Under the pieces are notes generated by a model, which searched no databases, was not told where the DNA came from, and saw only the letters and a list, made by a program, of their open reading frames with translations. Shown piece after piece: positions 8,901-17,583 of a DNA stretch of 64,000 bases (position 1 is the first letter of the stretch; the number at the start of each line of letters is the position of its first letter). The position numbers and the translations under genes were made by a program. Origin of the DNA: JACDAL01 sp963849115 (GTDB lineage: Bacteria > Actinomycetota > CADDZG01 > WHSQ01); the NCBI GenBank assembly GCA_963849115.1, contig CAWKGK010000009.1, positions 124,001-188,000 on the forward strand, given 5' to 3'.

Positions 8901-10089
8901 ATGCGACTGTTCAACACTCTCGGGGGCCGGCTCGAAGAATTCACCTCCGCGAAAGAGGTTTCCCTCTACGTCTGCGGGGTCACCCCCTACGACACCACTC
9001 ACGTCGGTCACGCACGCACCTATCTCGTCTTCGACGTTTTGATCCGACATCTCATGAGCAAGGGTTCAAGAGTCCACTACGTCCAAAACATCACCGATGT
9101 CGATGACTCGATCGTCGCCCGCGCTGCCGCAGCTCAAAGAACCCTATGACGAACTGGGGGACCGCTACACGGGTGTCTACATGGAGGACGTGGCGGCGCT
9201 GGGGATGATTCCGGCGCGGGCATATCCACGCGCCACGGAGGCAATCCCAGAGATGCAGGAGCTCATTCGTCGTCTGCTCGCAACCGGGCATGCCTACCGG
9301 ATAGGCGGCGATGTCTTCATGAGCATCGCCGAGGTGGCTACCTACGGAGAGCTAAGCAGGCTCGATCGCGCACAGATGCTCGATATCGAGGCGAAACAGG
9401 ACGGCAGCACCGTGGGCGATAGCAGAAAGAGAGATCCTCTGGATCTTCTACTGTGGCGGCGCATCGACGATTCTGATCCCCGGTGGGAGAGCCCATGGGG
9501 GCCGGGTCGTCCCGGCTGGCATATCGAGTGTTCGACCCTTGCCATCAAGCACTTGGGCCGGCAGATCGATATTCACGGCGGCGGCGGCGATCTGGCCTTC
9601 CCGCATCACGAAGCCGAGATCGCGCAGGCAGAGGCGGTGACGGGGGTGCGACCGTTCGTGCGTTTCTGGGTTCACGTCGCGATGGTCCATCTCGGCGGGG
9701 AGAAGATGTCCAAGTCCGACGGGAACATGGTCTTCGTGCGCGATCTGTTGCAACTCTACCCAGCCGACGCGCTGCGCCTTTATCTGTTGTCTGTCCACTA
9801 CCGTTCGGTCTTCGACTTCGACGAAAATGAGCTGCAGTCGTGGGCAGTGGCAGCCTCAGAGCTGTCCCAGGCAGCGCATCTGGCCGCCGATCGTGGGCAA
9901 CCAGAAGAGATGGAACCGGCCCCGTTGCGGGCGCGGTTCGATCATGCCCTTGATTCCGATCTCGACACACCCTCTGCAATTGCCGTTCTCTCAGAGCTCG
10001 CCGCCGAGGTCGACGGCGCCAAGGGTCACCGAGCTCAGCGCCTGTTGCGAAGGCTGGCGGCCCGGCTCGGGCTCAGCCTCGAGGCTTAA
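8901..10089 (+). pseudogene. cysS: Cysteinyl-tRNA synthetase (short, MshC-like form), one frameshift
   Basis: Two overlapping frames together give a ~395-residue class I ligase. The first frame holds MRLFNTLGG and the HIGH motif THVGHA, up to NITDVDDSIVARAAA. The second continues with PYDELGDRYTG, the zinc-site segments GRPGWHIEC and FPHHEAEIAQ, and the KMSKS motif. Dropping one A from the AAA at 9136-9138 restores a single frame, so this is a one-base insertion, either real or a sequencing error. Most CysRS are ~460 residues; this one lacks much of the C-terminal region. VCGVTPYDTTHVGH resembles the mycothiol ligase MshC, but the zinc region and the GDVFMS segment are CysRS-like. CysRS is preferred. 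Confidence 0.8.
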
Positions 10090-10094
10090 TGAAC

Positions 10095-10484
10095 TCAAGT
10101 GTTCCACAGGTCGGTGCACCGACTCATGGCCCGAAACTGGTCTCCTTCGACCAGGATGTGATCCCAGACTGTGATAGCTCGCTTGCGGCCGGCCTTGATG
10201 ACGCGACGGGTGAACTCGACATCGCAGTCGTGCAGTTCTGAGAGCGGCCCGCTGGAGTTGGACGTGAGCATGACTGCGGTTGCTCCGATCTGCTCGGGTA
10301 GATAGAAGAGCTGGTCGATCGGAATCGCGTTTTTGGGCTGCGTGTTGGATGCGAAACACTCGCTCTCGCCGACATCGCCGTTGTCATCGATACAGGTGAC
10401 CATAACGATCTCGGCGTCGACACCGCCAACGATCTTCACGAGGTGCTCGATCGCTTCTTTGGGCGTGAGGCTGAGCTTCTCCAC
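10095..10484 (-). CDS. RadC-like JAB-fold protein lacking the metal motif
   Basis: The 129-residue protein follows the RadC/JAB pattern in its second half. ATAVMLTSNSSGPLSELHD corresponds to the region where RadC has A-x-x-x-x-x-x-H-N-H-P-S-G-x-x-x-P-S-x-x-D, and IKAGRKRAITVWDHILVEG corresponds to the L-D-H-x-x-x-G strand. Both metal-ligand His residues of HNHPSG are replaced (SNSSG), so zinc-dependent protease chemistry is unlikely, while the Ser-Gly and later Asp survive. The function is therefore unknown, perhaps structural or binding. It is convergent with cysS and divergent from tag. The fold assignment is inference from motif spacing. Confidence 0.65.
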   Translation of the reverse strand: MEKLSLTPKEAIEHLVKIVGGVDAEIVMVTCIDDNGDVGESECFASNTQPKNAIPIDQLFYLPEQIGATAVMLTSNSSGPLSELHDCDVEFTRRVIKAGRKRAITVWDHILVEGDQFRAMSRCTDLWNT

Positions 10485-10589
10485 TTTGGCTCCTCTCTGG
10501 GGGACGGCTTACTCCCACATCAGAGCGCCGGCCGGTGCATAGAGCTGTGGCGCACGCCACACTCTGAGATCTTTTGGTACGTTCCACCG

Positions 10590-11177
10590 GTGAAAGCCGC
10601 TTCGGAGGTGAGGTCGCGTTGCGAGTGGGCTCGGCAGGGCGACCCCTTATACCTTGCCTACCACGACGAGGAATGGGGCGTGCCCTCACACGACGACCGG
10701 CACCTGTTCGAGATGTTGGTGCTGGAGGGGGCGCAGGCGGGTCTCTCGTGGTCGACCATCCTCGCTAAACGGGAAGGTTATAGGCGGGCCTTTTGCGGCT
10801 TCGATCCCGCCTCGGTAGCGTCGTTCACTGGCGAGGATGTCCAGCGATTGCTCGGTGATGCGAGCATTGTCCGCAACCGGCGCAAGATCGAATCCGCGCT
10901 CGGCAATGCGCGCGCCACCCTGGAGATCCAGGCGGAGCTTGGTTCCCTGGACCGGTTCTTATGGGGCTTGTCTGATGACCCGAGCGATCAGGCTCCTCGG
11001 TCGCTTACCGAGGTGCCTACCGAAACCGAAGCTTCGCGGGTGATGAGCCGGGAGCTCAAGCGCCGCGGCTTCCGTTTCGTAGGCCCGACGATCTGCTACG
11101 CGTTTATGCAAGCGGTGGGCATGGTCAACGACCACGCCGAGTCCTGCTTCCGGCGCCGCGAGATCAGCGGTACGTGA
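10590..11177 (+). CDS. tag: DNA-3-methyladenine glycosylase I
   Basis: The 195-residue protein matches Tag throughout: RCEWA at the start, YHDEEWGVPSHDDRHLFEML, the aromatic pocket GLSWSTILAKREGYR, and the C-terminal CYAFMQAVGMVNDH with a final His/Cys pair. The zinc ligands Cys (RCEW), His (YHDEEWG) and the C-terminal His and Cys are present. It excises 3-methyladenine from alkylated DNA. The GTG at 10590 is used; a second GTG at 10608 would give VRSRCEWA, equally close to the family start, and neither has a clear ribosome site. The open frame runs further upstream but overlaps the divergent gene. Confidence 0.92.
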   Translation: MKAASEVRSRCEWARQGDPLYLAYHDEEWGVPSHDDRHLFEMLVLEGAQAGLSWSTILAKREGYRRAFCGFDPASVASFTGEDVQRLLGDASIVRNRRKIESALGNARATLEIQAELGSLDRFLWGLSDDPSDQAPRSLTEVPTETEASRVMSRELKRRGFRFVGPTICYAFMQAVGMVNDHAESCFRRREISGT

Positions 11178-11229
11178 CTTTATCAGCGGGAGCCCCGCTC
11201 ACCAGGAGCTGGTTTTGCAAAGATCACTA

Positions 11230-11934
11230 CTAACTTCTTGCCGGCTCCTGCAGCCACCTGTAGCCCAACCCTGGTTCGGTCGTGATCCACTTGGGGCGGG
11301 CGGGGTCGTCGGCGAGTTTCTGACGAAGTTGGCGGATGTAAAGGCGAAGGTAGTTCGACTCGGTTCCATAGCCTGGTCCCCACACCTTCTGGAGGAGGAG
11401 GCGATGAGTCATTAGCTTCCCGGGGCTCGTTGCCATCGCTTCTAGCAGGCGATACTCGGTGGGCGTCAGGTGGATGGGTTCGCCATCGAGAATCACGAGC
11501 CGGCGGGAGAGATCGAGCTCGAGCCCGTCGAAGCGCAGAACCGATAGTTCGGTTTGATTGGTGGCTGCTCTGCGCAAGACTGCGCGCATGCGAGCAAGCA
11601 GCTCCTTCGTGGCGAAGGGCTTGGTTAAGTAATCATCCGCCCCTGCGTCCAGGGCCGCGACCTTCTCATCATTGGCCTCCCTGACCGAGAGAACGATGAT
11701 GGGTGTCTGGGACCAGTTGCGCAGGCGCTCGATGACGTCGTGTCCCTCCAGCCCGGGGAGCCCCAGATCGAGCAAGACCAGGTCAACTTCATCCTCGGCC
11801 AATAGGTCGAGTGCAGACTCGCCATCCTTCGCCGTCAGCACGGAGTAGTCGCGTGCCCTCAACGCGTTGGAAACAGCCCGAAGCATCTGCGGGTCGTCGT
11901 CGACGACCAGAACCCGGGGTTCCACTCTAGTCAT
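11230..11934 (-). CDS. kdpE: OmpR/KdpE-type response regulator
   Basis: The 234-residue regulator has a receiver domain with acidic pocket residues DD near 12-13, phospho-acceptor Asp56 (LLDLGLPG) and the conserved Lys in YLTKPF. A winged-helix DNA-binding domain follows (LTPTEYRLLEAMATSPGKLM and NYLRLYIRQLRQKL), with the KdpE-like ending WITTEPGLGYRW. The ATG at 11934 overlaps the sensor kinase stop by 8 bp, so the two are co-translated. Neighbours suggest a potassium or osmotic role, but no kdpFABC genes lie nearby. The KdpE name rests on resemblance to the family and on the KdpD-like partner. Confidence 0.88.
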   Translation of the reverse strand: MTRVEPRVLVVDDDPQMLRAVSNALRARDYSVLTAKDGESALDLLAEDEVDLVLLDLGLPGLEGHDVIERLRNWSQTPIIVLSVREANDEKVAALDAGADDYLTKPFATKELLARMRAVLRRAATNQTELSVLRFDGLELDLSRRLVILDGEPIHLTPTEYRLLEAMATSPGKLMTHRLLLQKVWGPGYGTESNYLRLYIRQLRQKLADDPARPKWITTEPGLGYRWLQEPARS

Positions 11935-13363
11935 CCTCGGGTGGTGGCTCATCGATTGGGAGTTCAAACGTTAGCGCGGCACCACCACCGGGCCGGCTTT
12001 GCGCCCACATCTGACCTCCGTGTGCTACGACTACAGCCTTGGCAATCGCCAGACCCAAACCAGTTCCTGCTGCGTCAGCATTTCCTCTCTCAAATGGGAG
12101 GAACACGCGCTCGCGTTCCTCCTTGGGAATTCCCGGGCCGTAGTCGGCTACGATCACTCGTACGCCCCTTGTACTGCCGAAAACCGAAACATCGATCGGG
12201 CAGTTAGCAGGACTGAACTTGACGGCGTTCTCTATCAGGTTGGTAAGCACTTGATTCACCTGAACGAGATCCATTGTCACCTCTGGGATGTCGTTTCTGA
12301 GCCTAAGGCGCACTTCTCGGCCGTGGAGCAGCGGCTGGAGCCTCCCGATCACGGCCTCGACCAACTCATCCATTGCTGCCGGGGCCTTGGCCGGCGTGAG
12401 CGCGCCCGACCGCAGGCGTGACAGGTCGAGGAGATTACTGAGAACCCTGTTCAGGTGCTCTGCCTCTTGCCGGATGGTTTCCAGATGATCGAAGCGCTCC
12501 TCGTCGCTGAACCGGGAGCCGTCGAGCAGGCTCGTGACGGACGCCGTGATCGCCGATAAGGGGGTCTTGAGATCGTGTGTGACCCCGGAGAACAGGGTTG
12601 CCCGTAGACGACTCGTCTCGGCGTCAAGCTGGGCGCGTTTCACTTCGTTGCTCAGACGCACACTCTCCAGGGCGAGGACAATCTGGCCGGCAAAGGCCTC
12701 CAACACAGCTCTTTCGTCGTGATCGAGCCGTCCTCGCGAATGGGGAAACGTCAGCTTCATCTTCCCAATGAGACGAACCTTCGAGGTCAGCTCCAGTTCG
12801 TAAGTCTCTCCGGATTGCACCTCCCTGTCTCCACCGACGCCTACAGGTTGGGTCATCACCGTCGCAATCTCGCATCGGGTAAGGCCGAACAGATCAACGA
12901 GACCCTCTCCCAGGTCGCGCAGGACCTTCGTGAGTGGTTGCCCCGACAACAGGCGGCTCGTAAAGCGATTCAAGAGGCGATTCTGCGCTTCGCGCCTCTC
13001 AGCCCTGGACTTCTGAGTAACGACAGCCGAGAGCAACAGACCGGTGACAACAGATACGACCAGGAACACGACAAGCGCGGCGAGATCCTCTGGCTTGTCC
13101 ACGACGAGGGTGTGAAGCGGAGGCGTGAAGAAGAAGTTAAGGGCAAGAAACGACAGCAGCGACGCAGCTATCCCAGCCGCAGCCCCCTCGGTGGCAGAGG
13201 CCAGTGCAACCGCCAGGACATAAAGCATCGCCGCGCTGGTCGTCGGTACCTGGCGCTCCATAGGTGCCAGCAAGGTGACGACACCGGGCCCGCCGATCGC
13301 GACGATCGCGACCCGCCCCAACCCATGCCGGTGCCACGTCCACACCGAGCGCAATTTGTCCAC
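11927..13363 (-). CDS. KdpD-like sensor histidine kinase lacking KdpD/USP sensor domains
   Basis: The 478-residue kinase starts directly with the four-helix DUF4118 membrane domain (about residues 18-113, including LALNFFFTPPLHTLVV). A GAF-like region follows, then the dimerisation/phospho-acceptor box VTHDLKTPL (His263) and an ATPase domain with N (NLIENAVKFS), G1 (DYGPGIP) and G2 (GTGLGLAIAK) boxes. Full KdpD has about 400 further N-terminal residues (KdpD and USP domains that sense K+ and c-di-AMP); these are absent. The start is GTG 13363. It is divergent from the OB-fold/K+ transporter genes, a likely target. Confidence 0.92.
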   Translation of the reverse strand: MDKLRSVWTWHRHGLGRVAIVAIGGPGVVTLLAPMERQVPTTSAAMLYVLAVALASATEGAAAGIAASLLSFLALNFFFTPPLHTLVVDKPEDLAALVVFLVVSVVTGLLLSAVVTQKSRAERREAQNRLLNRFTSRLLSGQPLTKVLRDLGEGLVDLFGLTRCEIATVMTQPVGVGGDREVQSGETYELELTSKVRLIGKMKLTFPHSRGRLDHDERAVLEAFAGQIVLALESVRLSNEVKRAQLDAETSRLRATLFSGVTHDLKTPLSAITASVTSLLDGSRFSDEERFDHLETIRQEAEHLNRVLSNLLDLSRLRSGALTPAKAPAAMDELVEAVIGRLQPLLHGREVRLRLRNDIPEVTMDLVQVNQVLTNLIENAVKFSPANCPIDVSVFGSTRGVRVIVADYGPGIPKEERERVFLPFERGNADAAGTGLGLAIAKAVVVAHGGQMWAQSRPGGGAALTFELPIDEPPPEDD

Positions 13364-13405
13364 GGCTTGATTGTGTCTCGTTTCGGAGGCTGTCGTCTAG
13401 CTGAA

Positions 13406-13439
13406 CCTACCTCAGGAATTGTCAGAATCCTGACGTAGG
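13406..13439. promoter_or_regulatory. Inverted repeat in kdpD/transporter intergenic region
   Basis: CCTACCTCAGGA at 13406-13417 is matched by TCCTGACGTAGG at 13428-13439: 12-bp arms with one mismatch and a 10-bp spacer. It lies in the ~280-bp gap between the divergent sensor-kinase gene and the OB-fold/K+ transporter genes. That is where a binding site for the KdpE-like regulator would be expected. The link to KdpE is inference from position only. Confidence 0.45.
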
Positions 13440-13641
13440 TCGCCCGGTTCCTAACGACTTCCTTACGCGCCCGTCCCAATACTGGTGGGGAACTCAGTGG
13501 AAGGAGTGCCGCATCGTTCGACCACTCTTCGCTCCGACTGGATGGACTCGGATCAGGCAGGGTGAAAGACGGAGATGGGAGAGAAAGGTCCGTCTCTGGG
13601 CTGCCGAACGAGACGACTGTCTGTGGCTCGACAGGGTCGAG

Positions 13642-13899
13642 TTGTATCGCCCCTGCCGTGTCTCAGGAGTGGTTACGCAGCTCCGAATCCATCCTCGTTC
13701 CGGCGTAGTCGAGATCATGATCTCAGACGGCACAGCATCCCTCTGTGCTCGGTGGGCGCTGGCGCGCCCGGTGGAGCAGCTACGGGCGGCGCCGGGCGTG
13801 GGCCTGATCCTCGAAGGCGTCGCCCGGCTCGACCAGGGCGGAGAGCTGCTCATGATTGAGCCAGCTTTCGAAATCGTTCCCGGTCCTTGCGACAGGTGA
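13642..13899 (+). CDS. OB-fold nucleic-acid-binding-like protein
   Basis: The readable core, YRPCRVSGVVTQLRIHPR through LLMIEPAFEIVPG, is the OB-fold domain found beside Trk/APC-type potassium transporters in mycobacteria and relatives. The partner here is the KimA-like gene, which starts 8 bases after this stop. Only a TTG at 13642 offers an in-frame start, yet the frame stays open upstream to 13405 with plausible family sequence (LWLDRVELYRPCRVSG). The true N-terminus may therefore lie upstream behind a small indel or use an unusual start; an out-of-frame ATG with a purine-rich leader lies at 13575. The molecular role of the family is not known. Confidence 0.7.
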   Translation: MYRPCRVSGVVTQLRIHPRSGVVEIMISDGTASLCARWALARPVEQLRAAPGVGLILEGVARLDQGGELLMIEPAFEIVPGPCDR

Positions 13900-13906
13900 G
13901 CGTGCG

Positions 13907-16165
13907 ATGAACAAGGCGCAAACCGTGAAGCGAGCCCTCCTCGGGCGGACAATGGCGACCGGCGAGTTGCGGCACACTTTCTTGCCAAAGGTCCTGGCGC
14001 TGCCTGTGTTTTCCTCCGACCCGCTTTCGTCCAACGCCTACGCTACCCAAGAGATCCTGCTCGTACTGGCGATTGCCGGTGCCGGCACCCTCTCCCTTGT
14101 CGTACCACTTACCTTTTTCGTGGCGATCTTGCTCGCGACCGTCGTCGTTTCTTACCGTCAAACGGTACGCGCCTATCCGAACGGAGGTGGTGCATACATC
14201 GTTGCCCACGAGAACCTCGGCATGTATCCTGGCCTTCTCGCCGCGGCAGCGTTGCTCATCGATTACGTCCTGACCGTGTCAGTCTCGATTACAGCTGGAG
14301 TAGACGCGATCGTGTCCATTGCTCCCAGCCTATCGGACGTCAGGATTTCGATCGCGATAGGTTTTGTTGCCTTTGTCACCCTCGTCAACCTGCGTGGAGC
14401 AAAAGAATCGGGCACTCTATTTGCCATACCTACCTATGGGTTCGTTGTGAGCATCTACATCATGCTCGGGACGGGGTTCATCAAGTGCCTGGATGGCTGT
14501 CCGGTGGCCGAGAGCGCCGGCACGCACATCGAATCTGAGGAGGCTCTCACGCTGTTCCTGTTGTTGAGAGCCTTCGCTGCTGGGACAACCGCGCTAACGG
14601 GGGTTGAGGCGATCTCCAATGGAGTTCCTGCTTTTCGCTTCCCCCAGTCGAAGAACGCCGCTTCGACCCTGGGGACAATGGGCGTGATGTCGATCTCGAT
14701 GTTCATCGGAATCTCATTGCTTGCCAACCAGACACAGGTGGTGGCGACCGAAGAGGGGGGACGCACAGTTGTGGCGGAGATTGCCGCCGCAGTGTTCGGC
14801 GGTGGCTACATGTTCTATGTCGTGCAGATCATGACCGCAGGCATCCTCATCCTAGCCGCAAACACGGCCTACCAAGACTTCCCTAGGCTCTCATCGATCC
14901 TCGCCCAAGATCGGTTCATGCCTCGACAGTTCATCAACCGGGGGGATCGGCTGGTCTTCTCAAATGGCATCCTGATCCTTGCGGTGCTCGCGTCCATCCT
15001 GATCGTGATCTTCGATGCCAACCTCACCCAACTGATTCAGCTTTACCTGGTCGGAGTATTCATATCCTTCACTCTGTCGCAGACCGGCATGGTGGTTCAC
15101 TGGAGGAGAACGCGTGAGCCGGGGTGGCGGCGGCGTGTGCTCATCAATGGATATGGGGCAACGTTCACCGCAGTCACCTTCTTCGTCGTGTCAATCACCA
15201 AGTTCGTCCACGGAGCATGGATCGTTCTCACTGCCATCCCGCTTCTGATCATGCTGATGCGGGCGATACACAAACACTACAAGGGGGTCGCCGACCAACT
15301 TGCCCATCCCGACCGCGCGCCTTCGCACAGACGCGCTGGTGAGCACAGGATGGTCATCCTTGTCACGAGCTTTAGCCCCGCTACCGCAAGGGCGGTCGGC
15401 TACGTGAGATCCGTGCGCCCCGGGGAGGTCACCGCTCTCACCTTCGATGAAGGGCAAAGCACTGCCTGGCGGCGATTGGCGCCTGAGATACCACTGGTGG
15501 TGGCCGAAGTCCGCGGATCGCTCTCGGAGAGCGTGAAGAGTTACTTGCGTGACAGGCGAAAGGGATTGACGCGTCATGATTTCCTAACCATCGTCGTCCC
15601 CGAACTTCTAGAGGGGCGGGGACTGCTGGAGATCCTGAAGCATCCTCGGTCCTACAGGCTCAAGGCCTCGCTTCTTGCCGAGCCCGGAGTGCAGGTTCTG
15701 GACATCCCGATTTTGAGCGAGGAGATAGTCCCGGACGTATACCAAGCCCACGAACCCGTCCGTCACTACGCCGTCGTGCTCGTTGCCGGCGTTCACAATG
15801 CCACCCTGGAGGCAATCGCGTACGCCGAGACACTTCGACCAATCGACCTGCGGGCAGTGTCTTTCGGGCTTGATCCCAGCGACACCGAGCGACTCGGAGA
15901 CCAGTGGATGAAGGCCAGAGTCCCGTTGCCGTTGGAGCTCGAGGACTCTCCCTTCAGAGATCTTGGCGAGTCACTGACCCGATATGTGCGTCAGTTCAAG
16001 CCGGACGGAGTCGAGCGCGTGGTGACGGTCGTCGTCCCCGAGTTCGTGGTTCAGAAGGCCAGACATAGGCTTCTCCACGGACAGACGGCGCTCGTGGTGA
16101 AACGGCATCTCCTGTTCGAGAGGGGAGTGGTGGTCGCGAGCGTGCCGTACCACCTGGAGCGCTGA
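13907..16165 (+). CDS. APC-superfamily transporter, KimA-like (K+/H+ symport)
   Basis: The 752-residue protein has about twelve membrane helices (roughly residues 30-470) and a large C-terminal cytoplasmic region with two USP-like segments. The N-terminal segment LALPVFSSDPLSSNAYATQE and the stretch VVSYRQTVRAYPNGGGAYIV are close to Bacillus KimA (YdaO), a c-di-AMP-inhibited K+ importer. Helix 1 and the YPNGGGAY loop hold the residues that shape its K+ site. The start at ATG 13907 follows the OB-fold stop by 8 bases. With the divergent KdpDE-like pair, a role in potassium homeostasis is likely; c-di-AMP control is inference from the family. Confidence 0.9.
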   Translation: MNKAQTVKRALLGRTMATGELRHTFLPKVLALPVFSSDPLSSNAYATQEILLVLAIAGAGTLSLVVPLTFFVAILLATVVVSYRQTVRAYPNGGGAYIVAHENLGMYPGLLAAAALLIDYVLTVSVSITAGVDAIVSIAPSLSDVRISIAIGFVAFVTLVNLRGAKESGTLFAIPTYGFVVSIYIMLGTGFIKCLDGCPVAESAGTHIESEEALTLFLLLRAFAAGTTALTGVEAISNGVPAFRFPQSKNAASTLGTMGVMSISMFIGISLLANQTQVVATEEGGRTVVAEIAAAVFGGGYMFYVVQIMTAGILILAANTAYQDFPRLSSILAQDRFMPRQFINRGDRLVFSNGILILAVLASILIVIFDANLTQLIQLYLVGVFISFTLSQTGMVVHWRRTREPGWRRRVLINGYGATFTAVTFFVVSITKFVHGAWIVLTAIPLLIMLMRAIHKHYKGVADQLAHPDRAPSHRRAGEHRMVILVTSFSPATARAVGYVRSVRPGEVTALTFDEGQSTAWRRLAPEIPLVVAEVRGSLSESVKSYLRDRRKGLTRHDFLTIVVPELLEGRGLLEILKHPRSYRLKASLLAEPGVQVLDIPILSEEIVPDVYQAHEPVRHYAVVLVAGVHNATLEAIAYAETLRPIDLRAVSFGLDPSDTERLGDQWMKARVPLPLELEDSPFRDLGESLTRYVRQFKPDGVERVVTVVVPEFVVQKARHRLLHGQTALVVKRHLLFERGVVVASVPYHLER

Positions 16166-16280
16166 CCGCGCAGCGTGGAAGAGACCCCTTCTTGGCCTCG
16201 TGGACAATTTGTGTCCGCGAAACCTGGGGGGATGAGAGCCTGATCGGTGGGTCGAAATCCGGCTGGAACGGCCGGACCTG

Positions 16281-17422
16281 ATGCTCTATAAATTGCCGAT
16301 GTTTCTGACTTGGGAGCGAGTGAGAGCGTGGCGTCTGTCGCGGCAGCATCTTCATCAGAGGGTGACCCGGGAGCACCTCTTGGATGTGATTCGCGATGTA
16401 TGCGGTCTCCACGCTCAGGTGCAGTCTTCGATGGAGTTGCAGGTATGGGCGCGCGTCAACGACATCACACGAGACGACATCAGAGAGACCCTTTGGGAGA
16501 GGCGCGAATTGGCCAGAACATGGTCGATGCGAGGGACGCTTCACGTTCTTACCGCCGAAGACCTACCTCTCTACGTCTCGGCGCTCTCCCAACACGATCG
16601 ATGGTGGAAGGGCGCGTGGCTGAAGAACGATCGGGATGTCGGAGAAGGAGCTCAGGGGAGTGCTCGAAGCCATCAGAGATTCCCTGGGTGCAAATCCCAT
16701 CACTCGCGAGGAACTCGCTGAGAGGGTGGCCGAGAAGACCGGGGCCTCGGGCCGCGATCTGATGCTGTCGGGCTGGGGGGAGATGCTCAAGCCGGCGGCC
16801 TTTCACGGCCATCTCTGCTCCGGTCCGCCTCGGGGACAGAGCGTGACGTTCGTACGGCCGGATAGATGGCTAACTGGGTGGAGCCTGCTAACGCCCTGAG
16901 AGCGCCTGGCGGGAGATCGTTCGCCGTTACTTGGGTGCCTACGGCCCCGCGGGACGCGAGGAGTTCGGACGCTGGTGGGGAATGCAGCCGGCCCCCGCCG
17001 GGCGGGTGCTGAGAGCATCTGGCGATGAGCTAACCGAGGTGGACATCGAGGGGCACCGAGCCTGGGCTCTCTCAGACGACCTCCCGTCACTGTCGAAGCC
17101 TGTCCGACATCCTCCTCCGCCCCGCCTCCTCCCAGCTTTTGATGTCTATGTGGCGGGGACCCGACCGCGCGCTTCACTCGTGGCTGCTCGCTTCGAGGAC
17201 CTGGTTTTTCGCAAGGCCGGGTGGATTTCCCCGGTGCTGTTGGTGGGCGGTTCGGCCGCCGGCGTCTGGTCACATGCACGCAAGGGCGCCCGTATCGAGG
17301 TCGCGGTCACGCCCTTCGGCAAGCTGCGAGCCGCCGACAAAAAGGCCATCGCCGCTGAGGCGGACGGCCTCGGCCGCTTCCTCGACGCCCCCGTCTCGGT
17401 GTCGTTCCAGGCACCTGCCTGA
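16281..17422 (+). pseudogene. Winged-helix DNA-binding protein (HTH_42/AlkZ-like), two frameshifts
   Basis: Three consecutive frames make up one ~380-residue protein of the HTH_42 family (relatives of AlkZ/YcaQ crosslink glycosylases). Frame one runs from MFLTWERVRAWRLSRQHL to about 16635 and includes WSMRGTLHVLTAEDL. Frame two (MSEKELRGVLEAIRDSLG) runs to a TGA at 16897. Frame three resumes with REIVRRYLGAYGPAGREEF and ends with GVWSHARKGARIEVAVTPF. Removing one G near 16640 and the T at 16897 would restore it, so both are one-base insertions. The gene is otherwise full length, which fits recent decay or sequencing indels. Confidence 0.8.
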
Positions 17423-17583
17423 GGATCTCGGGCCCGCGCCTGGGCCTGCCGCATTCCGACAACCGAGGGGAAACCGGTTTCCCAGCGCCACTGCCCCGAA
17501 CTGGGAGTTTCTCTGTGACAGTGTGTGCGCTAGCGTCCGCCGCCGAGCGGAAGTAAGCCATTGACGGCACCCCTGGGGGGTGA

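Noticed and set aside
9120..9150. Programmed ribosomal frameshift in cysS
   Set aside because: The slip at AAAG has no pseudoknot or Shine-Dalgarno stimulator that I can see, and many other genes in the window have similar one-base slips.
13364..13641. c-di-AMP (ydaO) riboswitch before the KimA-like transporter
   Set aside because: An inverted repeat is present but the conserved ydaO core sequences and pseudoknot pattern are not recognisable. A covariance-model search (Rfam ydaO-yuaA) would decide it.
17422..17583. Cobalamin, molybdenum or similar riboswitch before the molybdoenzyme operon
   Set aside because: The ~160-base leader shows no recognisable Moco or cobalamin core motif by eye; an Rfam scan would be needed to support one.
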